This document shows positions 1 to 11,357 of a stretch of DNA of 64,000 bases, one piece after another. A model generated the notes under the pieces. It saw nothing but the letters and a program-made list of their open reading frames with translations. It made no database searches and was not told where the DNA came from. A program made the position numbers and the translations under genes. Position 1 is the stretch's first letter. Every line of letters begins with the position of its first letter. The stretch lies in the NCBI GenBank assembly GCA_010093605.1, contig MU004189.1, positions 1,557,834 to 1,621,833 on the forward strand. The letters run 5' to 3'. Source of the stretch: Lophium mytilinum (Eukaryota; Ascomycota; Dothideomycetes; Mytilinidiales; Mytilinidiaceae).

Positions 1-2038
1 GATGGAGTCCAATCATACCCTGGTGGCCAGTCTTTGGAGACCGTCGAAGATCATGTGGCTCGTCAAGTAACGCTTTACGTTCTAAGATTCAAGGAGGTCG
101 TGTTCGTCCAGAATTTGCTTGAAGATGACCGGTTTTCCAACGTATCAGAGTCCTACCTGAAGCGAAACCCTGTAGGCAAAGCAGTCATAGCAATCCCTAT
201 ATTGCACGGAAACGACGACATTCTACTCGGCTCGATATACGTCGAAGGACCCCCAAATAGCTTCACTGAAAGGAACACAAACGTCCTCCGACTCCTTGTC
301 AACCAAATTGCCATATCGCTTGCCAATGCTCTACTTTTCAAGCGGGTCGAAAAAGTGCGCGCGAGCAATGCAGCTATGTTGGAAATGCAAAAGAACTCTC
401 TAGTCCAAGCACGGGAAGCTGAAAACAAAGCAAAGGAAGCAGAAGCCGTCGCTATTCGCACGATGAAGTTGAAAGAGGAGGCAGCCAAGGCGAAGTCCCT
501 TTTCCTTGCGAACGTGTCGCACGAGCTACGCACGCCTCTCAACGGTGTTATTGGCATGAGTGAGCTTCTCAAAGCTAGTCCACTCAACGCTGAGCAAGCG
601 GGATATGCAGATAGCATCCGCGTTTGTGCAGATACCCTTCTTTCGATCATCAACGACTTGCTAGACTACAGCAAACTGGAGGCTGGCAAGATGAGTATGA
701 TATCGATGCCACTGAGCTTGACAGAAACAATTACCGAAGTCGTTCGTGCGTTGTCGTACACGAATGCCGAACGAGGGCTAAAAACCATAGAGCAGCTAGA
801 ACTAGATCCCGATCTATTCGTCATGGGAGATCCTGTCCGTCTCCATCAGATTTTGATGAATTTACTCTCGAACAGCTACAAGTTCACGCCCAATGGCTCG
901 GTTACAGTCAAAGCTACTGTGCAGCGAGAAGACGCAGACACAATTGACATCACTTGCAGCGTCATAGACACTGGAATTGGTATACCGGACGAGCAAAAGA
1001 AGAAGCTCTTCCTTCCATTCAGCCAAATCGAAAGCTCCAGCTCACGGAGCTATGGTGGTACCGGCCTAGGGCTGAGTATCTGCAAAGCAATCATCGAAAA
1101 CGTAATGATGGGCAAGATCTGGCTCGAGAGCACACCAGGAGTGGGAACTACGGTATCATTCTCGCTTAAGTTCAAAAAGATTCCTAAATCGGAGGCTATG
1201 CGAATGGAATGGGATTCGCGCGATCCCGATCCCATGGCGAAGTTTTCTGCTCAGGAGAACAATGGCCACGAGCAGCTACCAAACGGTTGTATTGATCTCT
1301 CTAAGGTTCCAAGGAAAGAGCTTCGTATTTGCATAGCCGAAGACAATCTCATCAACCAGCGGATAGCGATTTCGTTTGTGCAGAGGCTTGGGTTCATGTG
1401 CGAAGCTTGCGCAGATGGCCGGAAGACAATAGATGCGCTCGAGAAGGCAAGCGAAGAGGGTTTCCCGTTCCATCTTGTAAGCATAATTCCTGAAAGTATC
1501 CTTTGGGGGCAAAGCTGACATCCGATTTAGGTCTTGATGGACGTGCAGATGCCCGTCCTAGACGGCTACGACGCCACCAGAGAAATCCGACAGCACAAAG
1601 ATCCCGTAATCCGCAACGTCCTCATCATCGCCATGACCGCATCTGCTATTCAGGGGGACCGTGAAAAGTGCTTAGAGGCGGGCATGAACAATTACCTGGC
1701 AAAGCCAGTCCGGTACGCACCACGTCCCCTTTCTATCTCCCAGGTTACAGAAGTACATAAGCTAACGGTCGCATAGCGCCCAAACACTAAAAGCACTCCT
1801 CGAGTCCTATCTCTCCCAGCCTGAAAAGGACATGCCGGACCTCCAGCAACAGGCCAACACGCTCGCTAGACGGGTCATGATAGATGCTGAAAATGACGCC
1901 TCGGAAGTGAAAGAAAACCAGCGGCCCAAAAGCTCGAGGGAGAACACGGCGCTCCGGACGGGTGCGGTGCAGCAAGGGGCTCTCAAAGATTCGTCCACCA
2001 CCACCACCCCGACACCCGAAACAAATGGGACTTCTTGA
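1..2038 (+). CDS. Hybrid histidine kinase, 3' part (GAF-HisKA-HATPase_c-REC)
   Basis: This is a sensor kinase of the fungal two-component phosphorelay; its 5' end lies outside the window and the frame is open from base 1. Exons are 1-1476, 1531-1712 and 1777-2038, with introns in phase 0 and phase 2. In order it shows a GAF-like segment (about 60-350), a coiled coil, an H-box [18 protein letters not shown] with phospho-accepting His at 520-522, and an ATPase with N-box (NLLSNSYKF) and G-boxes ([15 protein letters not shown]). A receiver domain follows, starting near IAEDNLINQ, with acceptor Asp at 1540-1542 (LMDVQMP) and Lys in LAKPV. The tail is short and polar. GAF directly before the kinase, with a long AEAx[12 protein letters not shown] linker, resembles the group X fungal kinases that carry a Ser/Thr-kinase and AAA region upstream; that assignment is inferred because the N-terminus is missing. 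The splice from exon 1 to exon 2 joins FHL to VLMD and restores the receiver core. Confidence 0.93.
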
Positions 2039-2633
2039 TGGCGTTGATATCCTAGAAGCGCTGCTTTTTGTATACGACGAGATACATGGCATCACGAGCT
2101 GTAGGAGTTCGTTCATCGTCATGGATTTTCATGATCCATTGCTCTAGAGTTATTAAATACCCGGATGGTCAGGAGGATATCTGAGTGAACGTAAAGGGCG
2201 TCTGGAATGCAGGCTTTTCAAGACAACATCTGGTTATGGTTTTGGTTAGGGGCATCGCGCTGGTGTTGGTGGGTTTTCTTCTATATATTGATTGCGGCGA
2301 CGGAGCATGATTGCAGGACTCAGCATGCAAAGGGAGGAATTCACGAACACGTATATATGAAGCGGGAGCTAGGCGTTAGTGGGTGCAGTTTTCTTGGCTT
2401 CGATTGTCCGATAGATTAGACATCTGGCACTTGAAGTCGCCACAAAGGCTACAATGGAATGAATTTGCATCTAACTTCTTATTACTACCGTGGTGGAAAT
2501 TGCAAAGATCTCGTCAGTCAGTAGTCTTATTGCTAATCTGAGCCAGTGATCTTCCGTAAAGAATGATGACCAACATTCAGAAGTCCATCAGATTAGATTG
2601 ACGTCGGAGCGGAAAATCTATTCGGCAACTCTA
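2039..2633. other. Intergenic region between kinase and SUA5
   Basis: This holds the kinase 3' UTR and the SUA5 promoter. I see no ORF with family resemblance and no RNA gene. Confidence 0.6.
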
Positions 2634-4193
2634 ATGACTCCACCATCCCAGCCCAAATTCTTTTTTGGCGTGTCATACTACAATGTTCTAATGCGAAAAC
2701 TCCTCTGGACAATTACAAATGTTCGCTCCATCCTCGCCCCCTCAAGCCTCCGCCGCACAACTCACTCTGTGGCGGCCACCCCTACGGATGGTCACCTACT
2801 CGAATCCGCAACGATGAGCAACACCGAGGCCACAATGCCTTCCTCCTCGCCCATGAAGACCGACATCCTCCAAGTAGACACTTCTCGTATCGGAGAAATC
2901 AACACGAGCAACACCACAGACTCCCCCTTGGATAACTGGGATATCAAATGGGCAGTCAACACTCCCGACCTCGCAAACCTGCAACGCGCAGCCTCGGAAC
3001 TACGCACAACAAACACCCCCGTCGCCTTCCCCACGGAAACAGTATACGGCCTAGGCGCCGACGCGACACGCAGCGCCGCAGTCCTCGGAATCTTCGAAGC
3101 CAAGAAGCGGCCCGCCGACAACCCCCTCATCGTGCACTTCCACTCGCTGCAGCAACTCCGAACGCTGCTGCAACCCACCACCACCGACGGCACCGACGAC
3201 CCCATCCCCGCGATATACGCGCCGCTGATCCAGCGCTTCTGGCCGGGGCCGCTGACGCTCATCCTCCCGAACCCGCCCGGCTCGGCCCTGGCGCCTGAGG
3301 TCACGGCGGGGCTGCAGACGTTCGGCGCGCGCATGCCGCGCAGCCTGCTCGCGCTGTGTCTGATCAAGCTGGCGGGTGTGCCGCTGGCGGCGCCGTCGGC
3401 GAATGCGTCGACGCGGCCGTCGCCCACGGCGGCCGAGCACGTGAAGGACGATTTGGACGGGCGCATCCACACGATCTTGGACGGGGGGCCCTGTGGGGTT
3501 GGGGTGGAGAGCACGGTTGTGGATGGGCTCAGCTCGCCGCCGTCGATCTTGAGGCCGGGAGGGATCACGTTGGAGCAGCTTCGCCAGTGTCCGGGGTGGG
3601 AAGGGGTGGTTGTGGGCTATAAGGATAAGCCGGAGCAGGAGGGGCGGCCGAGAGCGCCGGGGATGAAGTATCGGCATTATTCGCCCAAGGCGACGGTTGC
3701 GCTGTTTGAAGCGGGCGCTGGGCAGCCTGATGTGGGGACTGTGTTGAGTTATGTGGGGAAGATGAGGAGGATTGGCATTATTAGGACGAAAGTGTGGAAG
3801 GCTGCGTGTGGGTTGGCTGTTGTAATCAACAACGGCGTCGACGAGAAAGAACTTCAAAATGGAGATGCCAAGGTCCCGACTCAGGAGGAGGTTGGAGATA
3901 AGGCAACCTCCCAGCCCGGTTTCCTCGATCTCCTACACTCCCTTGCCCCAATCCCTATCCCCCGAGCCCACCAAATGTCTCTCCAACTCAACGGCTCTCA
4001 AAACATCGAGATCTGGGATATCGATCTAGGAGCAGCCACGGCAGGGGTCGCGCGCGGTCTCTTCTCCGCCCTTCGCGAACTCGACAAACATGACGTCGAT
4101 GCCATATTCGTAGAGGGCGTCGACGACACTGAGGGCGACATTGCTACCGCAGTGATGAACCGGTTGAGGAAGGCTGCTGAGGTGAGGATATAG
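2634..4193 (+). CDS. SUA5: Threonylcarbamoyl-AMP synthase Sua5 (YrdC + Sua5 domains)
   Basis: It makes threonylcarbamoyl-AMP from threonine, bicarbonate and ATP, the first step of t6A37 tRNA modification. There are no introns. The YrdC domain begins near the segment PVAFPTETVYGLGADAT and continues through EAKKRPADNPLIVH, RFWPGPLTLIL and the nucleotide-binding PLAAPSANAS. The C-terminal Sua5 domain follows the linker APGMKYRHYSPKA. From the first ATG the protein is 519 residues, longer than yeast Sua5 (about 426), partly because of an N-terminal extension. In-frame ATGs at 2634, 2691 and 2814 are all possible starts. The one at 2691 opens a basic, hydroxylated leader (MRKLLWTITNVRSIL...) that looks mitochondrial, while 2814 would give a leaderless form. 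I chose the first ATG for the span, but its context is weak. Function is certain; the start is not. Confidence 0.93.
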   Translation: MTPPSQPKFFFGVSYYNVLMRKLLWTITNVRSILAPSSLRRTTHSVAATPTDGHLLESATMSNTEATMPSSSPMKTDILQVDTSRIGEINTSNTTDSPLDNWDIKWAVNTPDLANLQRAASELRTTNTPVAFPTETVYGLGADATRSAAVLGIFEAKKRPADNPLIVHFHSLQQLRTLLQPTTTDGTDDPIPAIYAPLIQRFWPGPLTLILPNPPGSALAPEVTAGLQTFGARMPRSLLALCLIKLAGVPLAAPSANASTRPSPTAAEHVKDDLDGRIHTILDGGPCGVGVESTVVDGLSSPPSILRPGGITLEQLRQCPGWEGVVVGYKDKPEQEGRPRAPGMKYRHYSPKATVALFEAGAGQPDVGTVLSYVGKMRRIGIIRTKVWKAACGLAVVINNGVDEKELQNGDAKVPTQEEVGDKATSQPGFLDLLHSLAPIPIPRAHQMSLQLNGSQNIEIWDIDLGAATAGVARGLFSALRELDKHDVDAIFVEGVDDTEGDIATAVMNRLRKAAEVRI

Positions 4194-5753
4194 AAAACCA
4201 TATAGACACATTGTAACCTCCCATCTTGTCAATCCTACGATTAACAAAACGACACATCCAATTCGAAAGTGTTGTATTACTCGGGGACAGGCTTGCAATA
4301 CCATGCGTGGGTGGGGCAGCTGTGCTCGAACGGCGGATAAGTGAGATCATCTCCACGCTCGTCTCCGCTATTACTGGCCGTACACTCTTGAATTAACGTA
4401 CGACGAGGGCTGTCCGGCTCAGAACTAAATCGCCTAGCATAGAACCTAGGTAGGGAATAGTAGCATCACGTCTCCCTCTTGATCACGTTTGCGAGTGTCA
4501 GTCCAAGCGAATGAAGTCTAGGGCAACACGCGTTCGTTCCTGTGGTACACTTTCCGGGAGTGGTAGCCTTGCAATGGTAGAGTCCGGTACGCCCGCAAAG
4601 TATCCTCTCTACGAGGGTTACAAGTTGTATTTCCGGCGTCGACTTTGCGGTCCCACTCTCCTTTCGCTGATATTTGCGCGAGTAGTAGGTCTGACCAGCG
4701 TATGTACGTACGAACGCGCAATCATCAGCATCACACTTGGCAAGCTAGCCAAGCTTCGAGCAAGAAACTACGACATCATCATCGTCAACAGCTCACAGAG
4801 CGAGGGGAAGTTGCGATACGCGTTGCCCTAGCACCTCATCCGCCAAACGACGAGCTCCACACTGGTCTAGAACAGTCGGAATGCCGACGACCCCACACCG
4901 AGACATAGATGCTTGCGGGGTTTGGGAGAGTCAGTGGACGGAGAATGTCTCGGGGAGTGCTGCGGCCAACTATGTGTGGTGGAATACGCTTGCTCACCCT
5001 CGCTCCCACTCCAGTCTGAAAGCGAGTCAAGCAGAAATGACTTCCTTCGTGACTAAAATGCGAATGGTTGGTAGGAGGATGTCCGGTCTCGCGATACAGA
5101 GCGCGTCTGGCATCTGTGCATGTCCTAGACTTATGAAGTCTTGGCTAGAAATGTGGTATAGAAGAGAGTAATAAATATGGAGACGTAAAACGGTCGCTTC
5201 TTCCCGTGCCCGTGATCCAACATTATTAAATAGTGCCCATGTGAAGGACATTTGATTGGTATGGTTAAGAACCAATCACATTCCCGAAAAACGGGGTGCC
5301 TGAATTAGTGTACCAGAGTTTGGAGGGGTGCTAGTTAGTTGATTTGCGGAGGGTGAGGAGATGGTCATCATAGTAACATAAGAGGTGGATGGAGAAAGTA
5401 GGGAGTTGAATTCTGTTGGGAGTAGACTAAGAACGGGTAAGAGCATGTGGGGTGTTCGGAGCTTATGTTTCGCTGTCTAATGAATTGATGAGATTGGGAA
5501 GGAAAAAAAAGACTGTTCACCTCGACTTCGTATTGAAGCGTCTGACACGCAATTTATAGGCATCATGAACCCGCTATAAATGCAGAGACTGAAGAGGCGT
5601 CGTAGTCATTGGGCAGAGCGTCTCGCCTTGCTCAGTGGCGCTAAAGGCCCGGTAGGAAAGGCTAGTTTACGTGATGATGTACAAGATGAGCATACTTCAT
5701 TCAGTCTGCTTACAGGGTCTACTCAGTAAGAATAGAAGCAGAGTTCTCTCCTC
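4194..5753. other. Intergenic region, SUA5 to peroxiredoxin (convergent 3' ends)
   Basis: This is about 1.5 kb between two convergent genes. Short frames occur on both strands, but none looks like a known family or has consistent coding bias. I see no structured RNA or repeat. Confidence 0.5.
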
Positions 5754-7168
5754 CTAAGCAAGGACCTTGTCTGCAGCCGACACTAGCAGAAAGTTAGTTG
5801 TAGCTGCATGTTGTCTACAAGGACACTCACCACTGATTCCGGTATTGTCTGGTTCAACGAAGGCCTCTTTGACTTTCCCGTCTTCAACAAGAAGGGCATA
5901 TCGTTTGCCACGCGGGCCTCCGAAGATGGCGCTAGCATCGAAGTCAAGGTCTAAGGCCTTGGTGAAAGCTAGGGCAGGGTCGGCGATGAAGCGGATCTGT
6001 TGAGGTTAGCTAACCATCCAGTAAATAATTAAGGATGTAGGAGTTGAGATCCGAAGGATGATAATTGATGTGATTGCATGAGAGAAGAGGCTGCTTACTC
6101 CGCTCTTTCCAGTGGGATCGAGGGCCTGTCCCCATGCTTTCATTCTGATGGATGTTAGCACTAAGCATATTCGGAATTCCATGTAATTTATTGGAAAGTT
6201 TCATAGAAGCCGACGATAATTCTGTCTGAGCAAACTAGGCCTAATTGGGTGTTTCAAAGTCTGAAACAATTGTGGGGTGGTGAGGGAGAGACCCGTGGGT
6301 CAGAATGGCGCTCGAGGTCGAGACTTTATCGCCTCATCATCGAATCCACCAGCCAAGGCTCGATAACCACCATTGAAGACCGACGTTGACAGGAAAAGAG
6401 ATGATGTTTGACATACACGAAGGCGTCATTGACCGATACAACGAAGACGGGGCCGGCATCCTTCAGCTTGGGAGAGTTGATATAGCCAGGGATGTGGGAC
6501 TCGGAGCAGCCAGGACTGAAAGCCGCAGGAACACCTGCATCGCGGCTGAAGTTAGAAAGTGATACGAGTCGGATTACGAGTGACCTCTGGTATTGGAGAT
6601 GTTGCCCTGGTGCTGTTCGGTAACGAGTTGCAGTGCTATGATGTTCTACCGTGGGCGCTCGTCACTCGTGCTGAGGTGCTTCAATGCCTTTCCAAGAATC
6701 TAGGTGCAAATGACTGGCTCTTTGAATTGGATCGATGACACTGGCGACTTAGAATAGTAATATATAACTTGAAGTCCCTGAAGTCACAGGTAGGACGTAA
6801 TGAGCGCGTTAATTTTAAGAAGAGGCATTGAAACACGCAAGCAGTGATGATGGAGTGCACCCGGAGAATGGCTAGCACTGCAAACTGAGGTCATTGATGT
6901 TGTTTTTTGCTTACCCACAATCACACCCTTCCCCGTGAGCTCCTTGGCGAGGCTGAGCTTGGTGCCGGGCGAGTTCTCCATCAGGTCCACATCGGGGATG
7001 CGATCGCCAGCCTTGACGAAGACGGGCGGCGAGATGTGAAATTGGCGTCCGCTGTGGCGGCCAAGAGCGGTCCGCGCTGCGGGCTGCGAAATGTCAGGTG
7101 GAGGCACTGGCACGAAGCTGACTAGGGGTACAGACACTGGCGCGCAGGAGGCGATTTGCTGCGAACAT
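5754..7168 (-). CDS. Peroxiredoxin, Prx5/AhpE-like family, probably mitochondrial, single Cys
   Basis: This thiol peroxidase reduces H2O2 and alkyl peroxides. I assembled six exons on the minus strand: 7168-7136, 7083-6915, 6534-6417, 6144-6099, 5996-5831 and 5782-5754. They give 186 residues. The core reads GDRIPDVDLMENSPG, then GVPAAFSPGCSESH with the peroxidatic Cys near residue 77, then VFVVSVNDAFV, MKAWGQALDP, IRFIADP and RYALLVEDG. No other Cys is present in the spliced protein, so it would be a one-Cys enzyme. The start MFAANRLLRAS, followed by an Arg-rich stretch ending RQFHISPP, looks like a mitochondrial presequence. The first intron (7135-7084, 52 nt, branch CTGAC) is the least certain: a slightly different donor and acceptor would change two to three residues. 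The reading frames join without a break at every other junction. SKN7 lies divergently upstream. Confidence 0.9.
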
Positions 7169-9175
7169 GCTGCAGGTGGCGAGCAGGCGAGGTGCTTGTT
7201 CGGCGAGTCAGCGGCGCTATGGGCGGCGGGTGTGGACGTGGTGGAGGTTGATGAGGTGGAGGAGATGGGAATGCCGGGTCGAGGAGTGCCACAGAGGCCG
7301 TGAAACGTGTGGTGGCCGAGGAGGCTTTCACGACATCCGACCGAAGGCCGCAAGCCCGCAAGCCGGCAAGCCCACCTGGAAAGCCGCCGTGCCAGGTGCT
7401 CGGGCCAGTGTCGATCGGCCCCTGCTTGGGGATACGGGATTTTCAAGATGTGGCGTTTCATGCGCGGATGCAGCCCGTGCGGCCTGGGATGCAGCTGTCA
7501 GCTGCGATGCTGAGCCGACCCAGTGCGTCACCATGGAGAGAAGAACAGGCCGAACAGGCCACCACTTCACGGCCCGCTCTCGCAGCCGGCATGAAAAGGC
7601 CACAAGGGTCTCCCTATGTCAGTGAACCACACCCATGTCCGGGCCCGTCGAATATCGAAAGCGGCCGAGCTGCTGCTGCCGATCCTCGCAAGCCGCCTCT
7701 CCCAAGCTGCGAGCATTCTCCACATGCACTTGTGTCGCAGCCGTCCATCTCTAATGCTCGCTATTACACTACGTACTGCACTGTGGCAGCCGTGCTATTT
7801 CAGGATGCAAAAGCACCCCAGCCGCTCCTCTTTTGCGAGTGTGCAGAGAGCCAATCGGCTGAGAGTGCAGCTTCGCCTGGCTGCGATTCGCAAGATTCAC
7901 GCCGTGCTGGTCGATCTCTGCCCGCTAGGTGTGAACCCTGGCGACACAGTAAAGTGCTTCTGTTGCTTGCAGCAGGGTTGCTTCGCTTTGGCCTGTCGGT
8001 ACGCCGCCTGCTTTTTACCGCCTTTCCGTCTTTCCTCTAGCCATTCCGCCTTCAATGAGGCGCCTGGAGAATGGCAAGAAGGCGGCGCCAAGGTTGAGGT
8101 TGACGTTGACGTTGTACTGTACATACCAACCATGGATCACTGCGAGCAATGCCACGAATACTGCATTTCGCGGGCCTATGAACTGATGACTCTGAGTAAC
8201 CGTTTCCACAAAATGCATTTGCGTGGCCTTTAAAGGGAACGTTTCTCAATTTGTAGCTTGAGCCACGCCATCGCGCGCCTGTACTTCATTTATAGACATA
8301 CTCATCTATTTTCGAACATCTCCACCTACTTCAACACACAAACGTACCTGTTGGGCATGGTCCCAACACCCGACGACGTAATCTAAAGGCTCTGCGTGTG
8401 CCGATGGACTTGCTAAGACGAAGAAGTCGAGGTAGGCATATCGCCTTAGGCGGGTTAAGAATCGAACACCGCCCTCCAGAAGGGTACCGAGAGTTAGGGA
8501 AGAGCACACCTCATTGTCCCTCCAAGACCCCCCCCGTCCTCTCCCCCCGCGTTGATTCCTCTTCGCGTTAAGGAGCACATCGCGGAGGCTAGTGGCTTGT
8601 CCCCATTCGCCCCAAGACGCCCCAGTGGACGTCCTTCAGCCCACGCCAATCTCACACCTCTCTACCGACCTGCAGCCCGCGCTAGCCACAACTAACGACG
8701 GCAAGTTCTTGCCCAGGTGGGCACATTCCTCTCATCTCGCACTAGCTGCTGCCGCTACGACAGGGAGAGGAGGGACGCCAATAACCCTATCCGCACCTCT
8801 TCATCCGCCCTTACCCAGCCCTGGCGCCGCCTCCCTCCATCCTTCTCCATCTCCACCGCACAATACCCATCACTTGAGCAGTGCTCGTTCCACACCACCT
8901 CCGCCTTTCCCTCGTGGACGTCGTCGCATCCGAAGCCTTCGCCCTTTATCGATAGCCCCCAGCAGCCATCCACCACCTCGGTTTCTCGCACCTCAAAGGC
9001 ACGTAGTGCGCCGCGCATCCCGCATTGTACTGGTCGCACTCACCATTCTCGACCATCTCACGCGCGGAGCCTCGACCCTGACCCTAGGAAGTCTCCTAAG
9101 AAAGCAACTATCGTCCCTCGATCCATTGTTGGCCAGTTGGAAGTCGAGCAGTCGCCGAAAGGCTTTGCCTTCACG
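7169..9175. promoter_or_regulatory. 2-kb divergent intergenic region between peroxiredoxin and SKN7
   Basis: This contains the promoters of both genes. The SKN7 side (about 8520-9170) has long C/T-rich tracts typical of fungal 5' regions. Several long frames cross it (for example 7300-8040 and 8592-9458 on the plus strand), but they show no family signature. The frame leading into the SKN7 ATG has no upstream ATG. No RNA gene was found. Confidence 0.5.
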
Positions 9176-11357
9176 ATGGACGCGAACCAAGGAGGCTCCG
9201 GGGCTAACTCCAGCGACTTTGTACGTCTGCCTGCAATTGCGCCCAGTCACTGGCCACATTCTAACCATTGTCACAGGTTCGCAAGCTCTACAAGTGCGTT
9301 GCCGAGATACCCAATGCGATCGTGACCCCGCTAAACTGGACAATAGAATGTTGGAAGCCCCCGCCGACGATACCGTAGTACGATGGGGCAATGAAGGAGA
9401 CAGCTTCGTCGTACTGGAGGTGGGTCCCCTCGCGCAAAGACCCTCGATAGGATGCTGAACATATGACAGAACGAAAAGTTTACGAAACACATCTTACCGA
9501 AACATTTTAAACACAGTAATTTCGCAAGTTTTGTTAGGCAGTTGAATAAATACGATTTCCATAAGGTGCGGCACAATAACGAGGAAAATGGGCAGTCGCC
9601 ATATGGCGCCGGGGTATGTTCGATTCATGGTTGACGTCGTTGCCGAAAACCAGTACGCTAAGGTTACTGCAGGCTTGGGAGTTTAAACACCCAGATTTCA
9701 AGGCAAACAACAAGGACGCGCTCGATAACATTCGAAGAAAAGCTCCGGCTCCGCGAAAAATGAACCAGACTGCGGAGGACGTTATGATCCCCACAGCGCA
9801 AATGGACCTGGTCAACACCCAATTAATAGCCACCCAACAACAGCTCCAGTCAATCTCGGAACGGTACAACGAGTTGAGCATTCACCATTCAATGCTTCTA
9901 CAGGAAGTCATCGGACTTCAGAAGACTGTCGTAAACCACGAGCACGTGTTGGGGAATGTGATGAACTTTCTGCACACGGTGGACGCGCAAAGGAGGCGGG
10001 ACAGCAGAGTAGCCCCATTCCCCCCGCCGACCCAGAACGGGAACACGGTTGACTCTCAGAACCCACAAGTCACTCCTCTCGAGGACGATGTGCCGGCATC
10101 GCCCCTGCAGAATGCATCCAAACTCCTCAGCGAGACTAATGCCGACGCCATGCTTAACCCAAGAAACCTGGAACACATGAACGAAATCACAATGCGGATG
10201 AACGGGACTTTGACGACGCCTCCACCAGAGCTAATGCGTAGGCCAGTCAGCCGTGGCGCTGCTCCAGCTTCCGCGTCTTCCACGAACTCGATGCGCATAG
10301 GCGACCTCGACAATATTGTCTACCCTGTCGGCCAGACGCACGGCATCGACCCAACGTATAGCGAGCACATTCATAACATCCCATATCCCATGCCCTCAAA
10401 ACCCGCTGAGGCAGCTGACGCGAAGCTTCAGCCAGTCGAAGGGGGAAGGAAGAAGAGCACGCAGGTAGATCCAGGTTGGATCCGCCAGCCCCAGATTTTG
10501 TTGGTTGAAGATGATCCAACCTGTCGGCGTATCGGCGGAAAGTTCTTATACGCATTCAACTGTGCTATTGACAATGCTGTAAGTACCAGCCTACAGAGTC
10601 CCAGAGGCTGATGTAACTGACCGTCCGAAGCTTGATGGACTGGAAGCAGTAAACAAAATGAACGCAGGCGCAAAGTATGACTTGGTCTTGATGGATATCA
10701 TCATGCCTAATCTGGATGGCGTGTCCGCCTGCCACCTCATTCGCCAGTTCGATAGTACTCCGATTATTGCCATGACGTCCAACATCCGAAGCGACGACAT
10801 ATCCATGTATTTCCAGCATGGTGAGTTGGCAAGAGATGCAGCAAAGAGAACCCAGCTGACCAGACACAGGCATGAACGATGTTTTACCTAAGCCTTTCAC
10901 CAAGGAAGGCCTTCTCCACATGCTTGAGAAACACTTGGCGCATCTGAAGAAACCTCTTCACCAAATGGACGGAATGGTGCCGCCTCAACTTTTGGCGTCC
11001 ACTAGACAGTCCCTGAAAGACGAGGAATCACCTGCGAAATCGCCTGCGACGATAAGTAACTGGAATTCTCCGAATCAGATTCCAGGCGTTTCTCCCGTGG
11101 GCAGCAATGTTACCGACGAATATCTGAGCACAGTACAAGCTCATCCAGCCGCTTACGGCGTTAGCTCCATGGTTGGCAACATTGGATACAACACATCACC
11201 GCAGATGCCGATGCCTCAAAGACAACAAGGTCCCCACAGAAGACAAATTTCGGATATAGCAGGGGGTGAAGATATGAATAACCCCGCCAAACGCCAGCAG
11301 ATGTATGCTCCGCCACTACAACCACAACCAATGAATCCGATGCAGCGGCCACGGTAA
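9176..11357 (+). CDS. SKN7: Response regulator and HSF-type transcription factor Skn7
   Basis: This is the nuclear output regulator of the phosphorelay, acting in oxidative and osmotic/cell-wall stress. Seven exons: 9176-9220, 9277-9293, 9347-9419, 9470-9613, 9673-10578, 10631-10820 and 10870-11357, giving 620 residues. The HSF DNA-binding domain starts at FVRKLYKMLE and contains [20 protein letters not shown] and [14 protein letters not shown]. Its last exon starts [14 protein letters not shown] coiled coil follows ([15 protein letters not shown]...), then a low-complexity linker. The receiver domain runs from about residue 365, with acidic VEDD, the acceptor Asp near residue 417 in LVLMDIIMP, and Lys in LPKPF. 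The tail is rich in Pro, Gln and Met. The tiny second exon (17 nt) is needed to keep the DNA-binding helix. The receiver is split by two introns. The linkage with a hybrid kinase (1-2038) and a peroxiredoxin fits its known roles but is not proof of joint regulation. Confidence 0.96.

Noticed and set aside
3051-3857. 268-codon frame on the minus strand
   Set aside because: It is antisense to the GC-rich SUA5 domain and rich in Arg/Pro shadow composition.
7300-8040. 246-codon plus-strand frame upstream of the peroxiredoxin
   Set aside because: No family features, overlaps the peroxiredoxin promoter, and several competing frames of equal length run through the same GC-rich DNA.
8450-8490. GTTCGATTC-like word on the minus strand suggesting a tRNA T-loop
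   Set aside because: No matching acceptor, D or anticodon stems can be formed around it.
8592-9458. 288-codon plus-strand frame overlapping SKN7 exons
   Set aside because: Composition is C/T-rich promoter-like, and it crosses the SKN7 DNA-binding exons in the wrong frame.
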